64,000 nucleotides of DNA, from positions 88,605,696-88,669,695 of the forward strand of contig OY282606.1 of assembly GCA_958298945.1 (NCBI GenBank), given 5' to 3'. Both the position numbers and the translations under genes were made by a program. The notes below the pieces were generated by a model that saw nothing but the letters and a program-made list of their open reading frames with translations, made no database searches and was not told where the DNA came from. This DNA is from Atherix ibis. Lineage: Eukaryota > Arthropoda > Insecta > Diptera > Athericidae. This document shows positions 22,395-34,264 of this stretch, piece by piece (the first letter of the stretch is position 1; the number at the start of each line of letters is the position of its first letter).

Positions 22395-22975
22395 AATTTT
22401 TACAAAACCACATCCACTCCTTAGGTTACTTTTACACTCTACCAAGAACAGACCTCTAATTCTAAACTGCGGTAATATTCCAAAAAAAAAACGAGAATGC
22501 CTTACCTTGGACTTATATTTGACAAACGGTTAACTTGGAATCCTCACACGAAAACTAAGAGATGTGAACTCAGACAGTAGATCAAAACTGACCCTAAAAA
22601 TTATTACTATAAAATATAATACTGAAACTCATATAGACTTACAGTCTCGAACTTTGGGGTTCGATCAAGCATTCCAATTCTCACCGAATCCAAACCTTAC
22701 AATCACAAATACTTCGAAAAACTGTCAGTGCTCCCTTTTATGTACGAAACACTGTTATCTATCTGTTCCATTCATTCGTGAACTTTGTATATCTCGTTAT
22801 AAAAAATACCTTTAGCGTTTACCCTTTAGACTATTGGAATAGTCATTTAGCAAGAGAACTGTTCACTCCCACGTTATTTTTATTTTTGAAATTTATAAAA
22901 TAAATCTTCCTGTTGTTGATGAGAGACATCGATTGGTTACATGTCTTTATGTCATTGTATTTTGTTTATTGAAAA
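22395..22975 (+). mobile_element. Jockey-type LINE 3' fragment
   Basis: Parallel to 17370-18100 of the better copy: YLGLIFDKRLTWNPHTKT near 22500-22560, then SRTLGF, FYVRNTVI and PFIRELCISRYKKYL near 22765-22813, then a 3' UTR with the same ATCGATGG/CATGTCTTATGTC-type blocks ending near 22975. Multiple frameshifts and deletions. Confidence 0.7.
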
Positions 22976-23449
22976 TATTTTCCCCACAATAGGTGTTATT
23001 ATAAGATTGTGAGTTGGAGTTTTTTTTGTAAGAAAGTCGAAGAATTTTAGATCTAATTTTGGAGGGCTTAAAATTTTTAGAAGGAAGACAATGGGGGGCG
23101 TTTGTTAATATTAGTTCGTTGTTGATTTAGTTAGTAAGAACCAATTTGCAATGTCTGGAATCTAAAAAAATGTTTACTACTCTTTTGGGGGTCATGTTAA
23201 CATTTATAATAATTTATTTGGTTGCATAAATTACTCTATGATATAATTTTTAATATAATTCGAATTCGTATTAATTTCTGTCTAATAAATATGATTAAAA
23301 AATTTACCCGTTCGAATTTGATAATCTTAATGAAAAGAAAACTAATTTGATATTTTAATAGAAAGATTTGTTTTTCAAAATTAAGAAAAAAACTATTCAT
23401 TGTATCTATACATGTGATACGATTCACAATACACATATATTATTAAAAG
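22976..23449. other. AT-rich DNA, no gene seen
   Basis: No coding or repeat structure recognised. Confidence 0.5.
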
Positions 23450-23525
23450 TACGAGTTCGGTTCAAAAAGTATAGGGAATTTTGTGTTTATTCAAAAATTA
23501 TTTATTTATTCATGAATATCTAGTT

Positions 23526-24332
23526 TGTCCGATCATTGAACAGTCGAACGAATGGAACAGCCCGCTCTATCTTCTCTTCGTTGACTTCGAAAGAGCCTTT
23601 GACATGATTTCTCGCGACGCCATCTGGAGTGCTCTGGATGAACTGGGCATCCCGCAGGCCATCATCGATCTCATCCGAGAACTATACCGCGGGGCCCCGT
23701 ATGGAGTGCGTTTCAAGGGACGAAACAGCGATACATTCAACATCTCGAGAGAAGTCAGGCAGGGTTGCATAATCTCGCCTATCCTCTTCATAATCGCCCT
23801 AGACCTAGTCCTTGAACGCACTAACAACACATCTAGCAACGGTATCCAGTGGACACTGTGTGAGAAGCTTCACGACCTGGACTACGCCGACGACATATGC
23901 CTCATGTCCCACACCTTCAACGGCATTCAGGAGAAACTGAATGCTCTGGCCTCCAACGCCGACGAAGTTGGGATGAGAATCAACATCAAGAAGACCAAAT
24001 TGATGCGTATCGGCGCCACCTGCGAGAGACCCTTGATGCTACACGGTACCCAAGTTGAAGATGTCGAAAAGTTCTGTTACCTTGGCAGCATGCTCAGCAA
24101 GGATGGTGGAACTGAAATATACATCCAAACGTGCATCAACAAGGCGCGACAAGCGTACACCTCACTTGGGAACGTGTGGCGTTCCAATCACCTCTCCATA
24201 GCACTCAAACTTCAAATATTCAACTCAAACGTCAAGCCAGTCCTGCTGTACGGCTGCGAAACATGGAAAGTAACAGACAGCACGACTCGTAAACCTCAGG
24301 CATTTGTGAACAGAGATCACAAATGCCTGTGA
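23526..24332 (+). pseudogene. RTE-like LINE reverse transcriptase, C-terminal part
   Basis: Coding sequence from SNEWNSPLYLLFVDFERAFD (RT block with catalytic Asp) through REVRQGCIISPILF, DYADDICLMSH (active site intact), KKTKLMRI, KFCYLGSMLSKDGGT and KPVLLYGCETWKV. The preceding codons (from 23481) are mariner sequence. The frame is destroyed at about 24298 by a palindromic rearrangement and resumes in another frame at 24429. The RT fingers and the endonuclease are missing through 5' truncation. Confidence 0.85.
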
Positions 24333-24428
24333 TTGTGATCTCTGTTATATAAGCAAGATCTTCTGGCCGAACTGGATAACGAACGATGAGCTGCTTCTTC
24401 TCACGAAGCAAATACCCCTGCTAGATAA

Positions 24429-24681
24429 CATCAAACGCAGGAAATGGAGTTGGATTGGCCACACCTTGCGAAAACCACCTACGGACATAGCAAGAATGGC
24501 ACTAGATTGGAACCCACAGGGCAATCGCAGCAGAGAACGTCGAAGGACCACTTGGAGAAGATCAGTCGAGCGCGAACACCAACAAACTGGCAAATCATGG
24601 TCGGAAGTAAAAGGGCTAGCTCAGGACAAAAGCAGATGGAGAGAGTTCACAGAGTCTCTAGTGCCGCTATATGCTCCATAG
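24429..24681 (+). pseudogene. RTE-like LINE C-terminal domain
   Basis: Reads NIKRRKWSWIGHTLRKPP, then ARMALDWNPQGNRSRERR, TTWRRSVEREH and SLVPLYAP before a stop. This is the typical WIGH..LRW..NPQG..RGRP.TWRR tail of such LINEs. The 3' UTR follows. Confidence 0.8.
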
Positions 24682-25390
24682 GAGTGACTGTGTTCTCATG
24701 TCTATGTGTAACATAGAAATGAAAACCTGTCAAATAAAAAAAATAAAAAAAATCTAGAAGTAATCCCCACTAGATATTATACATTTGTGCCAAAGTTTTT
24801 TCCAATCCTCGAAGCACTTCAAAAAATCATTTTTTGTGATCTTGTTCTGCTCCTCCTTCAATGCCGTCTTTATTTCCTCAATCGTAGCGTAGCGTCATCC
24901 TTTCAAGGGGCTGTTCAATTTTGCGAACAAGAAAAAGTCACAGCGGGGCAGATCTGCGGAATACGGTGGCTGCGGCATTATTAATGTGTGGTTTTTGGCC
25001 AAAAATTCGCGAGCAAGCAACGATGCGTGAGCAGGGGCAAAAACCAATTTTTGTTCTTCCACAAATGTGGGCGTTTCTGACGGATTGTTTGGCGCAACTT
25101 GCGCATTACTTGCAAGTAATATTCCTTATTGACCGTTCTACCCTGTGGCAAGATATCATAGTGCCCCACGCCCATTCAATCGAAGAAAACTGTAAGCAAA
25201 ACCTTCATATTCGACCGAAATTGACGCGCTTTGGAGCAAATTTGCTTTGGATTTCGCATTCGACCGAACCAGTTATGACCCTTTGGAGCAAATTTGAGTC
25301 ATCGCGGACAGAGTCCAACAGCTCCTTAGCAATGTTAATGCGATGCTATTTCTGGTCGAAATTGAGCAATAATCGTAGACGAGCCAAAAT

Positions 25391-25469
25391 ACGTGCAAGC
25401 AAAGCAGCTGTAAAAAATTAACTGAACATTCAAAATGGCCGAACTTATTGGCATAAGTGAGAGACATGA
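25391..25469. repeat. 79-bp direct repeat, left copy
   Basis: Mariner 5'-end sequence from ACGTGCAAGC to GAGAGACATGA, repeated at 26022-26100 with one difference (G to T at the ninth base). The two copies bracket the 552-bp repeat. Confidence 0.95.
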
Positions 25470-26020
25470 AATTTACTCTAGAACTGTTTGAGGAAAGCTT
25501 TTAGAAGCTATTTTGAGTGGTTCCGAGATAATGTAGAAGCTCTGACTAACGGAGAACTATAAGTAACTTCGGCTGCAATGGGTTCGAAAATACCAAAGCC
25601 GCTCAAATTTGAACTGGTCAATCATAAAAATATGTTTCTATCTATACTACCCTCACAGAGATAAATATACGCTGAAATGGGTATGGCCAATTTTCAAGCA
25701 CGGGTTGGAAGGGTTATGGTCCGGGACTGTACGGCTAATAGTAGTTGGGAGTTCTATTAATTTGTGGGGGTCCATGGAGTGGCTGTATTCTTCACTATTA
25801 GACCATGAAGGCATTCGTTAGCTAATTGGAGGAAAGAGTGCGATATTGTTAAATTTTGTGTAGCATATTAGAGGAACTGTTGAGTCTAAGAGTTCCGCAA
25901 TGGTAGGAGTCCTAATAAAAAAGAAATTTTGGGCTGAGTTGCATTCAGATAAAATATAAGGGATCGTAAGTTGAATACTACAGGAATGGCGTGAAGGATG
26001 AAGTTAGTTCCCGAAAAAAA
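25469..26020. repeat. 552-bp dispersed repeat, copy 1
   Basis: Runs from AAATTTACTCTAGAACTG to GTTCCCGAAAAAAA and matches 30375-30926 end to end with about 15 differences by eye. No readable protein (one 70-codon frame only) and no clear terminal inverted repeats. The class is unknown: non-autonomous element, solo fragment or a longer mobile unit are all possible. Confidence 0.85.
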
Positions 26021-26021
26021 C

Positions 26022-26100
26022 ACGTGCAATCAAAGCAGCTGTAAAAAATTAACTGAACATTCAAAATGGCCGAACTTATTGGCATAAGTGAGAGACATGA
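26022..26100. repeat. 79-bp direct repeat, right copy
   Basis: Partner of 25391-25469. The mariner's 5' terminal sequence continues from here to 26167. Confidence 0.95.
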
Positions 26101-26169
26101 GTACCAGCATAACGCCATAAAAAAATCGAATATACGTAATTCGTGATACTTTTTTAAACAGACCTCGTA

Positions 26170-27729
26170 TATAAGAAATCATGTACTCGTATGTATCTAA
26201 AAGTTCTGTATTTGATTTTTTTGTGTTTTATTTAAATAAAAAAATTAAAACTTTTTCAATTAAAAAAAAAAGAAAAAAGAATTGGGTCTCTTTTTCTGAA
26301 TAAACTTAAAATGAAAAGAAAGAAAAAAATACTGGAAAAAAAAACAATATTTCTGTACGTAGACACAACATTTTATAAAAGTCACTTTTTCCCATTGTTC
26401 AGGTGCGGAGAACATTTAGGGTTTGGCGCCCATCATAACTTACCTACCTATACGCAAATATTGTAGTACTTAACTCTTTATGATTCCATTGCAAAATAAC
26501 AAAATGTATACTAAACTGAACCTTTTGAACTTTGAGCACGTACACGGGAATTTCGAAAACCATTTGAATTTAATTTTTTTCCGAAGCTTTTTTCGATGGC
26601 TTCGAAAACTTATTGTTTTTTTTTTTGATTCTTTAACTGTAAGTATAATGTTAAGAAAATTATTTTTTAGATCATTAAATTTAGAATTTCTGAAAATATT
26701 CGTTTTTTATTTTCCACTATTTTAAACGATATTATCTATAGTTACTTAATATATAGAAATAAATATAATATCATTAAAAATTTGTTATTATTAATTAAAT
26801 TTTCTAACCACATGACTGAGTATTTATGAAATTTATAGCTTTAGATAATACGAGTAAAAAGAAGGTTTACTTTTTAATCAACTAGAATTTATTGTATAAT
26901 ATTAAAATAATAATGAATACGTGCTTCTATTAATAATTATAAATATACGCACAATAATAATCAACATGAAATGAAAATTTTAACAATCTAGAATCAATTT
27001 AATTGGATTTAAATCATAAAAACATATTTCCATAAAAACGATAGTAAGTTTTTTTTTAAAAGTATGTTTACTTTCGAATTGAATAATTGCAAAATCTAGC
27101 ATAATATATTATGGATGAATATATATGTATATGTACGAGTATTTTTATGGTATACGATTGAATGTGTAAAGTTTACAACCTTGGCATGCTACACTACTAC
27201 TCTACTACAGGTAAGTATGTCTGACTGCATAAATGTCCTAAAAATTATAAGAAATAATGAATGATCAAGAGTCAAGATGTTGTAATAAAAATATTTACTT
27301 GAAAACGTAGTAAATATATTAACCAGAATTGCTATAAATTTAAAAAAAAAAATATGTATACTAAATTTTTGTAGTTTAACATATTTTAATCGTGCGGTTT
27401 TTGAATGTTTTGATTTGCTTAGCCGCGGTCACTCATAGTCATAGACTCATCAATTAATTCCACATCAAATGATCATAGTCGGTACACCAGTTGGCAGTAA
27501 TTTTTCAATTTATTTTTATTTTTTTTTAAAAATTTTTTTTTATTCCTATACTTTTGCCACTTGACGAGCATATTTTCATAATGTGGTAAAGATAGAAAAA
27601 TAATTTTGCTATAAATTCCCAAACAATTATAATTTTATGTAATATAATTAACTGTGGTCAATATTTTCAACTTGTTATTATGAATTTTGTTGTTGTGTGC
27701 AGCAATTGGGTTTTTATTTTTATGCATCA
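26170..27729. other. AT-rich DNA, no gene seen
   Basis: Nothing recognised except low-complexity tracts. The frame at 26480-26725 is Phe/Leu/Asn-rich and resembles no family. Confidence 0.5.
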
Positions 27730-28560
27730 ATGGACAGCTAACCCTTAAAAGTAGTTGCCTTGGGCGGAGGTGTTGTTTCCTTTACTTCGCGTAGCAACAA
27801 TGGAAGGTTATAAGCGCAATCACTTTAAGCTCTGCGGCTATTACGAGTATTAAAAATGTTATTAAAAGGAGTGTAACTAAAGAACTGATGTACCAAGATG
27901 ATTTATTTTCAAGTTTTTTATATCTTGGGTAATAAAAAGAGTCACATAGTTAAAGATCAGGTAAATAGGAGGACTGGGGAACTATCGTCATCAAAAAACT
28001 CATGTAACTGGAGGTGTTATCATGTTGAAGCATCAAAGTGCTTGTAATCTTCGAATATCAATGTTATCCCATATAAATTTGAGTCTACTTCAAAGTAATC
28101 CCCTTGACTCTTGGGCTCTGACTGGAATCGCCCTCAGGTTCTCCCTTACACTCATACTGAGATGATGTGCTTTCCAGTGTTCTTTGTGCACAAGGACTTT
28201 GATCGTGTAAAAACAAAGGGCTTGAAAACCATAGGAATCCAATTTTCCGACAAAAATAGTTTTTGAAGACTGCCATGTGACAGGCGACGTCGTTATGGTG
28301 GAGCCTTGCAAAGAGTGTACAATGTCCAATCTAACGCAAAGAACCATTTTAATGAGCCTCTCAAGCACTCATATTCCTTCCACATGTTCATTCGTTTTCA
28401 ATGTTAAAGACCTTCCAGAGCGAGTTTTGTGCTTTTAATAGGAAACATCTCCAACCAGGCCCATTTCAACTTTAATTGTAGGCTCCAAAGTTTGCTGATC
28501 CATTTTTTCGTTCACTTATCACGCTCTATATGATCGCGTATATCGATGATAAGTCCATAA
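27730..28560 (-). pseudogene. Decayed mariner transposase pieces
   Basis: A start-like region is near 28510 (MDQQTLEPTIKVEMGLVG). A piece resembling the catalytic C-terminus ends GDYFEVDSN near 28080-28100 (the family's usual ending). Downstream a second piece, LQHDNTSSYMSF..PQSSYLPDL, near 28030-27950, resembles HDNA..PQPPYSPDL. Two overlapping degenerate copies or a rearrangement would explain the order. Boundaries are approximate. Confidence 0.45.
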
Positions 28561-29186
28561 TGGAAAGACAATTAAATGCGATGGGAAAAAAATAAATACA
28601 AATAAATGCGTTAATAATTAATAAGAAATTATTGAACTTTTTATAGAAAGATAAAATTCAACAAAAAAAAAACAATAAAAATACTTGGATGAATTGTGAG
28701 ATAAATTATTTTTATTTTTTTTTGCATTTATACGCTCAGTGCCAATGGAGTTCATGTTCATGTTAAAAAAAAAAAAACCAATAAATAATAGTAAATGTGA
28801 GTAAATGAATAAAAATAAATGGTTGACTGAATTGGCGGGAAATTCATCTTCTATCCTATTCCACCGGAAACACGTTCACGCATAAAGATGAACACTAACA
28901 AATCGGATGGATGGCTTTCTATTAACAAGCTGGGTTTTATTAAGTATTGCCATTCCTGATTTCTGAGGCGGAAAAAAATGCTGTTTCACATAAAGATTAT
29001 ATGGTATTCTATTATCATATGACTAAACTAGCTTTTCCAGAAAGACATTAATCAAGTAAACTTGTAACTATTAAGTGCATGCAACTTTGTACAATAGAAA
29101 AAAACACCAATGAAGATGTACGGCTATGTACAGTCTTGGCCAAAAATGTTAGGCATTACAAATTGTGCAGGGTTAGTAATGTCTTA
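28561..29186. other. No gene; lone Tc1-like terminus
   Basis: AT-rich. TACAGTCTTGGCCAAAAATG near 29128 resembles a Tc1-type terminal repeat, but I could not find its partner. Confidence 0.4.
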
Positions 29187-30250
29187 TTGGGTTGTCCGGA
29201 AAGTAGTTTAAAAAATAAAAATGAAAGATGATTTTCTTATACGTATATCAATTAAATATTGTCCGGTCTGATCCAAAACACTTTGCCATCTTTCTGGCAG
29301 TACCATAATACCACGCTCATAAAATTTTTGTTCTTTGCTGGCAAAAAACTGATCCAAGTGATTTTTGACCTCCTCATTTCAATTAAACGTTTAACCGTCT
29401 ATAAAAAAAATTTGGAGAGACCGGAACAAATGATAATCGGAAGCTGCTAGGTCTAGACAGTATGGTGGGTATGGTAGTATATCCCATCGAAGCTCTAAAA
29501 ACTTTTGCTGAGTGGTAAAATTTGTATGTGCTTTCGCATTATCCTGTTGGAACACTATACCTTTCCTATTGACCAATTCTGACCTTTTTTCTTTAAGTGA
29601 ATCAGTCGATTTTTCTACACTTCAGCTCGGTATAAGCTCAAAATAAACGATTCCTTCGAAATCTCACCAAACAGATAGCATAACCTTATTTTGATGAATA
29701 TTGGCTTTCGAAGGGCTTTGAGCCGGTTCATCTTTTCAACTCTAGAATCTTTTGCTCTTAACATTGTTGTAGACAACCCATTTCTCGTTCCCAGTGATGA
29801 TACGTATCAAAAATGGATCATTTTCTTGGCGTTTGAGAAGGAAATTCACAAACGTCAATGCGACGGCACAAATTTTTTCCCGTAAGAAGGTGAGGAACCC
29901 ATATGTCGAGTTTTGAGATTAAACCTAGTCGTTTCAAATGATCATGAATGGTCAAATTTAGTAAATTTAATCTCTCAGCGAGTTTTTTATTCGCCGGTCT
30001 GCATCAATTAATGCCTTTATTGAGTCTTCATCAGCTTCAAATGGCCTTCCAGAATGTGGTGTATCTTCGAGATCAAAATCACCGGATCGAAATTTTGCAA
30101 ACCAGTTTTAGCACTGGCGCTCACTTAATATACATCGGATAATTTTCTTCTTGATTGAACAGCATTTTTATCTTTTCTATAGTAAAAAAAGTAAAATATG
30201 CCGAAAATGCTTTTTTTGACGTCCCATATTTGAAAGTGTATCAACCAAAG
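29187..30250 (-). pseudogene. Second mariner subfamily, decayed transposase
   Basis: The left end TTGGGTTGTCCGGAAAGT follows a TA at 29185-29186, but the right terminus is not recognisable. Minus-strand reading: DFDLEDTPHSGRP near 30070, IITGNEKWVVY near 29800, then VNRKGIVFQQDNAKAHT and PPYCLDLAASDYHLF (29576-29391). The first catalytic residue is Asn (codon AAC at 29787-29789) where the family has Asp. Stops and shifts throughout. Confidence 0.7.
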
Positions 30251-30374
30251 ACTACTATGCAGAATCAATCGAATTTTTTTACAAGCAAGTCTTGCTATAT
30301 CAGCTATCTAAATACATAAAAGACCTAACCTCAATTGGAGTATACTACCATCATAAAAGAAGAAGAAAATATGC

Positions 30375-30926
30375 AAATTTGCTCTAGAACTGTTTGAGGA
30401 AAGCTTTTAGAAGCTATTTTGAGTGGTTCCGAGATAATGTAGAAGCTCTGACTAACGGAGAACTATAAGTAACTTCGGCTGCAATGGGTTCAAAAATACC
30501 AAAGCCGCACAAATTTGAACTGGTCAATCATAAAAATATGTTTTTATCTATACAACCCTCACAGAGATAAATATACGCTGAAATGGGTATGGCCAATTTT
30601 CAAGCACGGGTTGGAAGGGTTATAGTCCGGGACTGTACGGCTAATAGTAGTTAAGAGTTCTATTAATTTGTGGGGGTCCATGGAGTGGCTGTATTCTTCA
30701 CTATTAGACCATGAAGGCATTCGTTAGCTAATTGGAGGAAAGAGTGAGATATTGTTAAATTTTATGTAGCATATTAGAGGAACTGTTGAGTCTAAGAGTT
30801 CCGCAACGGTAGGAGTCCTAATTAAAAAGAAATTTTGGGCTGAGTTGCTTTCAGATAAAATATAAGAGATCGTAAGTTGAATACTACAGGAATGGCGTAA
30901 AGGATGAAGTTAGTTCCCGAAAAAAA
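30375..30926. repeat. 552-bp dispersed repeat, copy 2
   Basis: Same start, end and length as 25469-26020. The flanking sequences here are unrelated to those at copy 1 and show no direct duplication, so the unit itself is the mobile or copied piece. Confidence 0.85.
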
Positions 30927-31064
30927 AATTCCCGGTATGATACCAAAATGACCCAGAACTTAATTCAATTCAATCTTTCTATTGTTTAATACCAATCATA
31001 TTGAGCACCAGGTCAATACGAGACAGTCGGTAATATTGGCTAAACTCAATCAAAATTCTTGCTA

Positions 31065-31946
31065 CGGGTTCTGTTCAAAAAGTATCGCGAATTTTGAATT
31101 TCCGCGGATTACGTATATTCGATTTTTGATTTTTTTGTGGCGTTATGTTGGTACTCATGTATTTCACTTATAACGACAAGTTCGTTCATTTTGAATGTTC
31201 AATTAATTTTTGACAGCTGCTTTGCTTGCACATGTTTTGGCTCGTCTTCGATTTTCTCCCATTCCTAAACATGAAACAAAGAATCTGTTTCGGGAAAAAG
31301 AAAAAGTCACGGGGGCCAGATCTGGGAAATACGGTGGCTGCGGCGTTATTAGTGTTTTGTTTTTGACCAAAAATTCACGCACAAGCAACGATGCGTGAGC
31401 AGGTGCGTTATCATGGTGCAAAAGCTAATTTTTGTTCTTCCACAAATCGGGGTGTTTCTGGCGGATTGCTTCGTGCACTTTACGCATAACTTGCAGGTAA
31501 TATTCCTTATTGACCGTTCTATCCTGTGGCAAGAACTCATGAAGCAACACGCCTCTACAATCGAAGAAAACTGTAAGCAAAACCTTCACATTCGACCGAA
31601 CTTGGCGAGCTTTTTTCGGTCTTAGCTCGTACGGCCGCATCCATTGGGATGATTGAGCTTTGGTTTCTACGCCATAACCATAAACCTATCATTCGTCATC
31701 AGTTATGACCCTCTGGAGCAAATTTGGGTCATCGCGGACAGAGTCCAACAGCTCCTTAGCAATGTTAATGCGATGCTGTTTTTGGTCAAAACACGTGCAA
31801 GCAAAGCAGTTGTCAAAAATTAACTGAACATTCAAAATTGACGAACTTGTCGGCATAAGTAAGAGACATGAGTACCAATATAACGCCACAAAAAAATCGG
31901 AAATCAAATATATTCAAAATTCGCAATACTTTTTGAACAGACCTCA
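31065..31946 (-). mobile_element. Fold-back mariner derivative, copy 2 (family A)
   Basis: TA-flanked (31063-31064, 31947-31948), 882 bp. Both ends are the 5' terminus in inverted orientation (about 31065-31239 and 31787-31946). Minus-strand transposase pieces fill the centre: ELLDSVRDDPNLLQRVITDDE near 31740-31690, KKARQVRSNVKVLLTVFFDC near 31615-31560, then HHDNAPAHASLLVREFLVKN. The interior junctions are those of copy 1, with stops added later. Confidence 0.8.
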
Positions 31947-31948
31947 TA

Positions 31949-34199
31949 TAATAAATAATTCTTAATATTAATTTGAAAGAATATTTACATAAAAATCACC
32001 AAATAACGATAGTTTCATAAGTAGTACAGTTGATATAAAAATTTCTAATTGGAAATAAAGATATAATAAAAAAAAATAAAAATAAATTTGAAAGGCAACT
32101 TATTAACGTCGATAAATGGAAAAATAAAATTCGAATAAATTTTTGGTAATCTTGTGAGCTTAATTGTCAAAAAAGAATATTCAATTTACAAAAATTCTAA
32201 TAAAAATTTGATTATTTTTTTTTCGAAAAATTTATATAATTAATAAAAACAATTTATTTTTCTTAATTAACAATTTTTTTTTGTTTAAAAAAAAAATCAA
32301 TTCCAATTAGTTTGTAAGATTTAAAAAAAAATGAACAACCGTTTTTTTTTTTTTTTGCAATACCAATTAAATTTTTTAACTTTTATGAATAAAATAATAA
32401 AATCCACATTTATGTAAAAATTTCGTATAAACAATTTGTTGTGCACTGCAAATAAGTAGAGAAATTCAATTTCAGTCTCTGCGCCATATAAATGAAAGTA
32501 CGGAATTATTAAAAAAAAAAAAAAACGCAACGTAGACCGCGTATACAACAAACAAGTTGAGTGTTAGTGTTAACATGCAGTTATTTACTTTCGGTATCGT
32601 TGATGATGAAAACGTATAAAAACACAGAATTTGCAGCTTCAAGTGAATTGGAGCTTGTAACGGTGCTTTCTCTCGCTCCATTACCAACTAACTAACAGTA
32701 GGGCAAAATATTCATACCAAATGGAACCAACAAATCCACTACATCCCCTACATACTCGTATGTATCTCTGCTCGTTTTAATACTGCAATATATCATATAT
32801 AAATACATCTGTATCTATTATGCTATCTTATAAAAAATACTAAAATATAATAAACCATATATATTTCATTCGAATACACTAGATTTGATGATTACTAACT
32901 AACTCTGTTGGCATCAAACATAACACAGCAAATACTCCCATCAACAAATCAAGGAATATCTTTACCCTAATAAATGCCAGATAATTTGCATACAGATACT
33001 ATTATTTCTATTTGCTATTTTATAAAATAAATCTCCATATTTGGTTTTTATGGCTATTAACAGAAAGAAAGAAAATTTTACAAAATAAAATCCTAACAAA
33101 AAAGACCATGCAAAAATACGGTTGAAAAAAGTTTCGTGAAACTCACGAATGGAATTTATATAAAAGTGTAACTCGGTAATCTGCATTCACGATTTTATAC
33201 AAATTTAAAAGTGTACACCAGCTGGACCTGGACCTCAGATAAGGAATGCGCATAAATATACCGTCCACTTACTTTCGGATCAAATTCAATAACAATATAA
33301 CTTTTAAAAATATCTTATCCATGGGAAAGATATGTGTTCAGAAATCAACGTACAGTTTTTAGTGGCCTATAAAATAGCCCATTTGAAAACGTGCTAACGT
33401 TTAACTGCACCACAAGAGCTAACAATTCATTATGTCACCATATAATAATGAATCAAGATCGAACCTGAAGATATATCTAAAAAAAAAACTTGTTAATGGA
33501 TAAAATCGATTCTATAACAAATTATAATCAATAGCCTATTAAGGAGAGAACGCTTTTGTTTAAATCAATACAGACACAGTTGGTATTAATAGCGATTGAT
33601 AAAAATTTCGAACAATAATTCAACTGAAATTTTCTTATTCTAATTTATGACATAATCGATTTTATGCTAAAAAAGGATATTAATTTATTATGCAATTATG
33701 CTATTAGATAAAATTTTCAAAAATAATTTGATGGAAATTCATGTCGACAAATACGAGTAGTACCTGACAACGTATTGACGTTATTCGAATTTGTTAATAA
33801 TAATATTATTACTATTACTATTACTATTTTTTTTTTTGGTAATTTATTTGTACACATACATATAAAAAATATTAATTATTATATAATTTTGGAAAATGAA
33901 AGTTTTTACTATAAGACCTCGTATATGAGATTGTTTCAATCGGTTTAATGGACACGATATTCCAATTGAACGATAAGAAGAAATTATCAAAATGGGCAAA
34001 GATAGAGTTGATCAAGGGCACCATTCAAAACTGGGTGAATGGGTTTCTGCCCGACTTAATATTCGTTGATGATGTATTTTGCTTGTTCATAAAACGTAAG
34101 TTAGCCCTTTACTTTCAAGTATAACAATTAAAGTTTTTAATCGGATATAAATATTTATTGAATTGTGTGAGAAAACAATTTGTTATTGAGTGAAATGAT
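31949..34199. other. AT-rich DNA, no gene; a stray mariner tip
   Basis: Low-complexity sequence. AGACCTCGTATA at about 33914-33926 equals the tip of a family A mariner with nothing else of the element beside it. No exon-like signal noted. Confidence 0.45.
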
Positions 34200-34264
34200 A
34201 TGAAAAGTTTTGGGAAGTTTTGTTGGGTTATTTTTTATAATTTTTTTATTATACCTTTTTTTGT

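Larger units (their letters stand above)
23524..24751 (+). mobile_element. 5'-truncated RTE-like LINE inside the mariner
   Basis: Starts inside the RT domain and ends in an A-rich tail (24735-24751). ATCTAG at 23518-23523 and 24752-24757 is the likely target duplication. On either side the mariner 3' UTR resumes in register with the copy at 35380-35497. The 3' end (24640-24750) matches the tail of the 5S-headed element at 14.9-15.8 kb. Confidence 0.85.
23452..26167 (-). mobile_element. Mariner family A, natural ends, split by two insertions
   Basis: TA-flanked element (TA at 23450-23451 and 26168-26169) with CGAG at the left and CTCG at the right. Minus-strand transposase pieces: central region at 25175-24981 (LPQGRTVNKEYYLQVMRKL, then KRPHLWKNKN) and C-terminal region near 24790-24880. 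It is split by an RTE-like LINE (23524-24751) inside its 3' UTR and by a 552-bp repeat (25469-26020) near its 5' end. The N-terminal HTH region is deleted. Confidence 0.8.

Noticed and set aside
23481..23525. Start of the RT reading frame at its first ATG
   Set aside because: These codons are mariner 3' UTR. The LINE begins at about 23524, so the ATG is accidental.
25469..26020. piggyBac or other transposase in the 552-bp repeat
   Set aside because: A few words resemble transposase wording, but there is no continuous frame or catalytic motif. Left unclassified.
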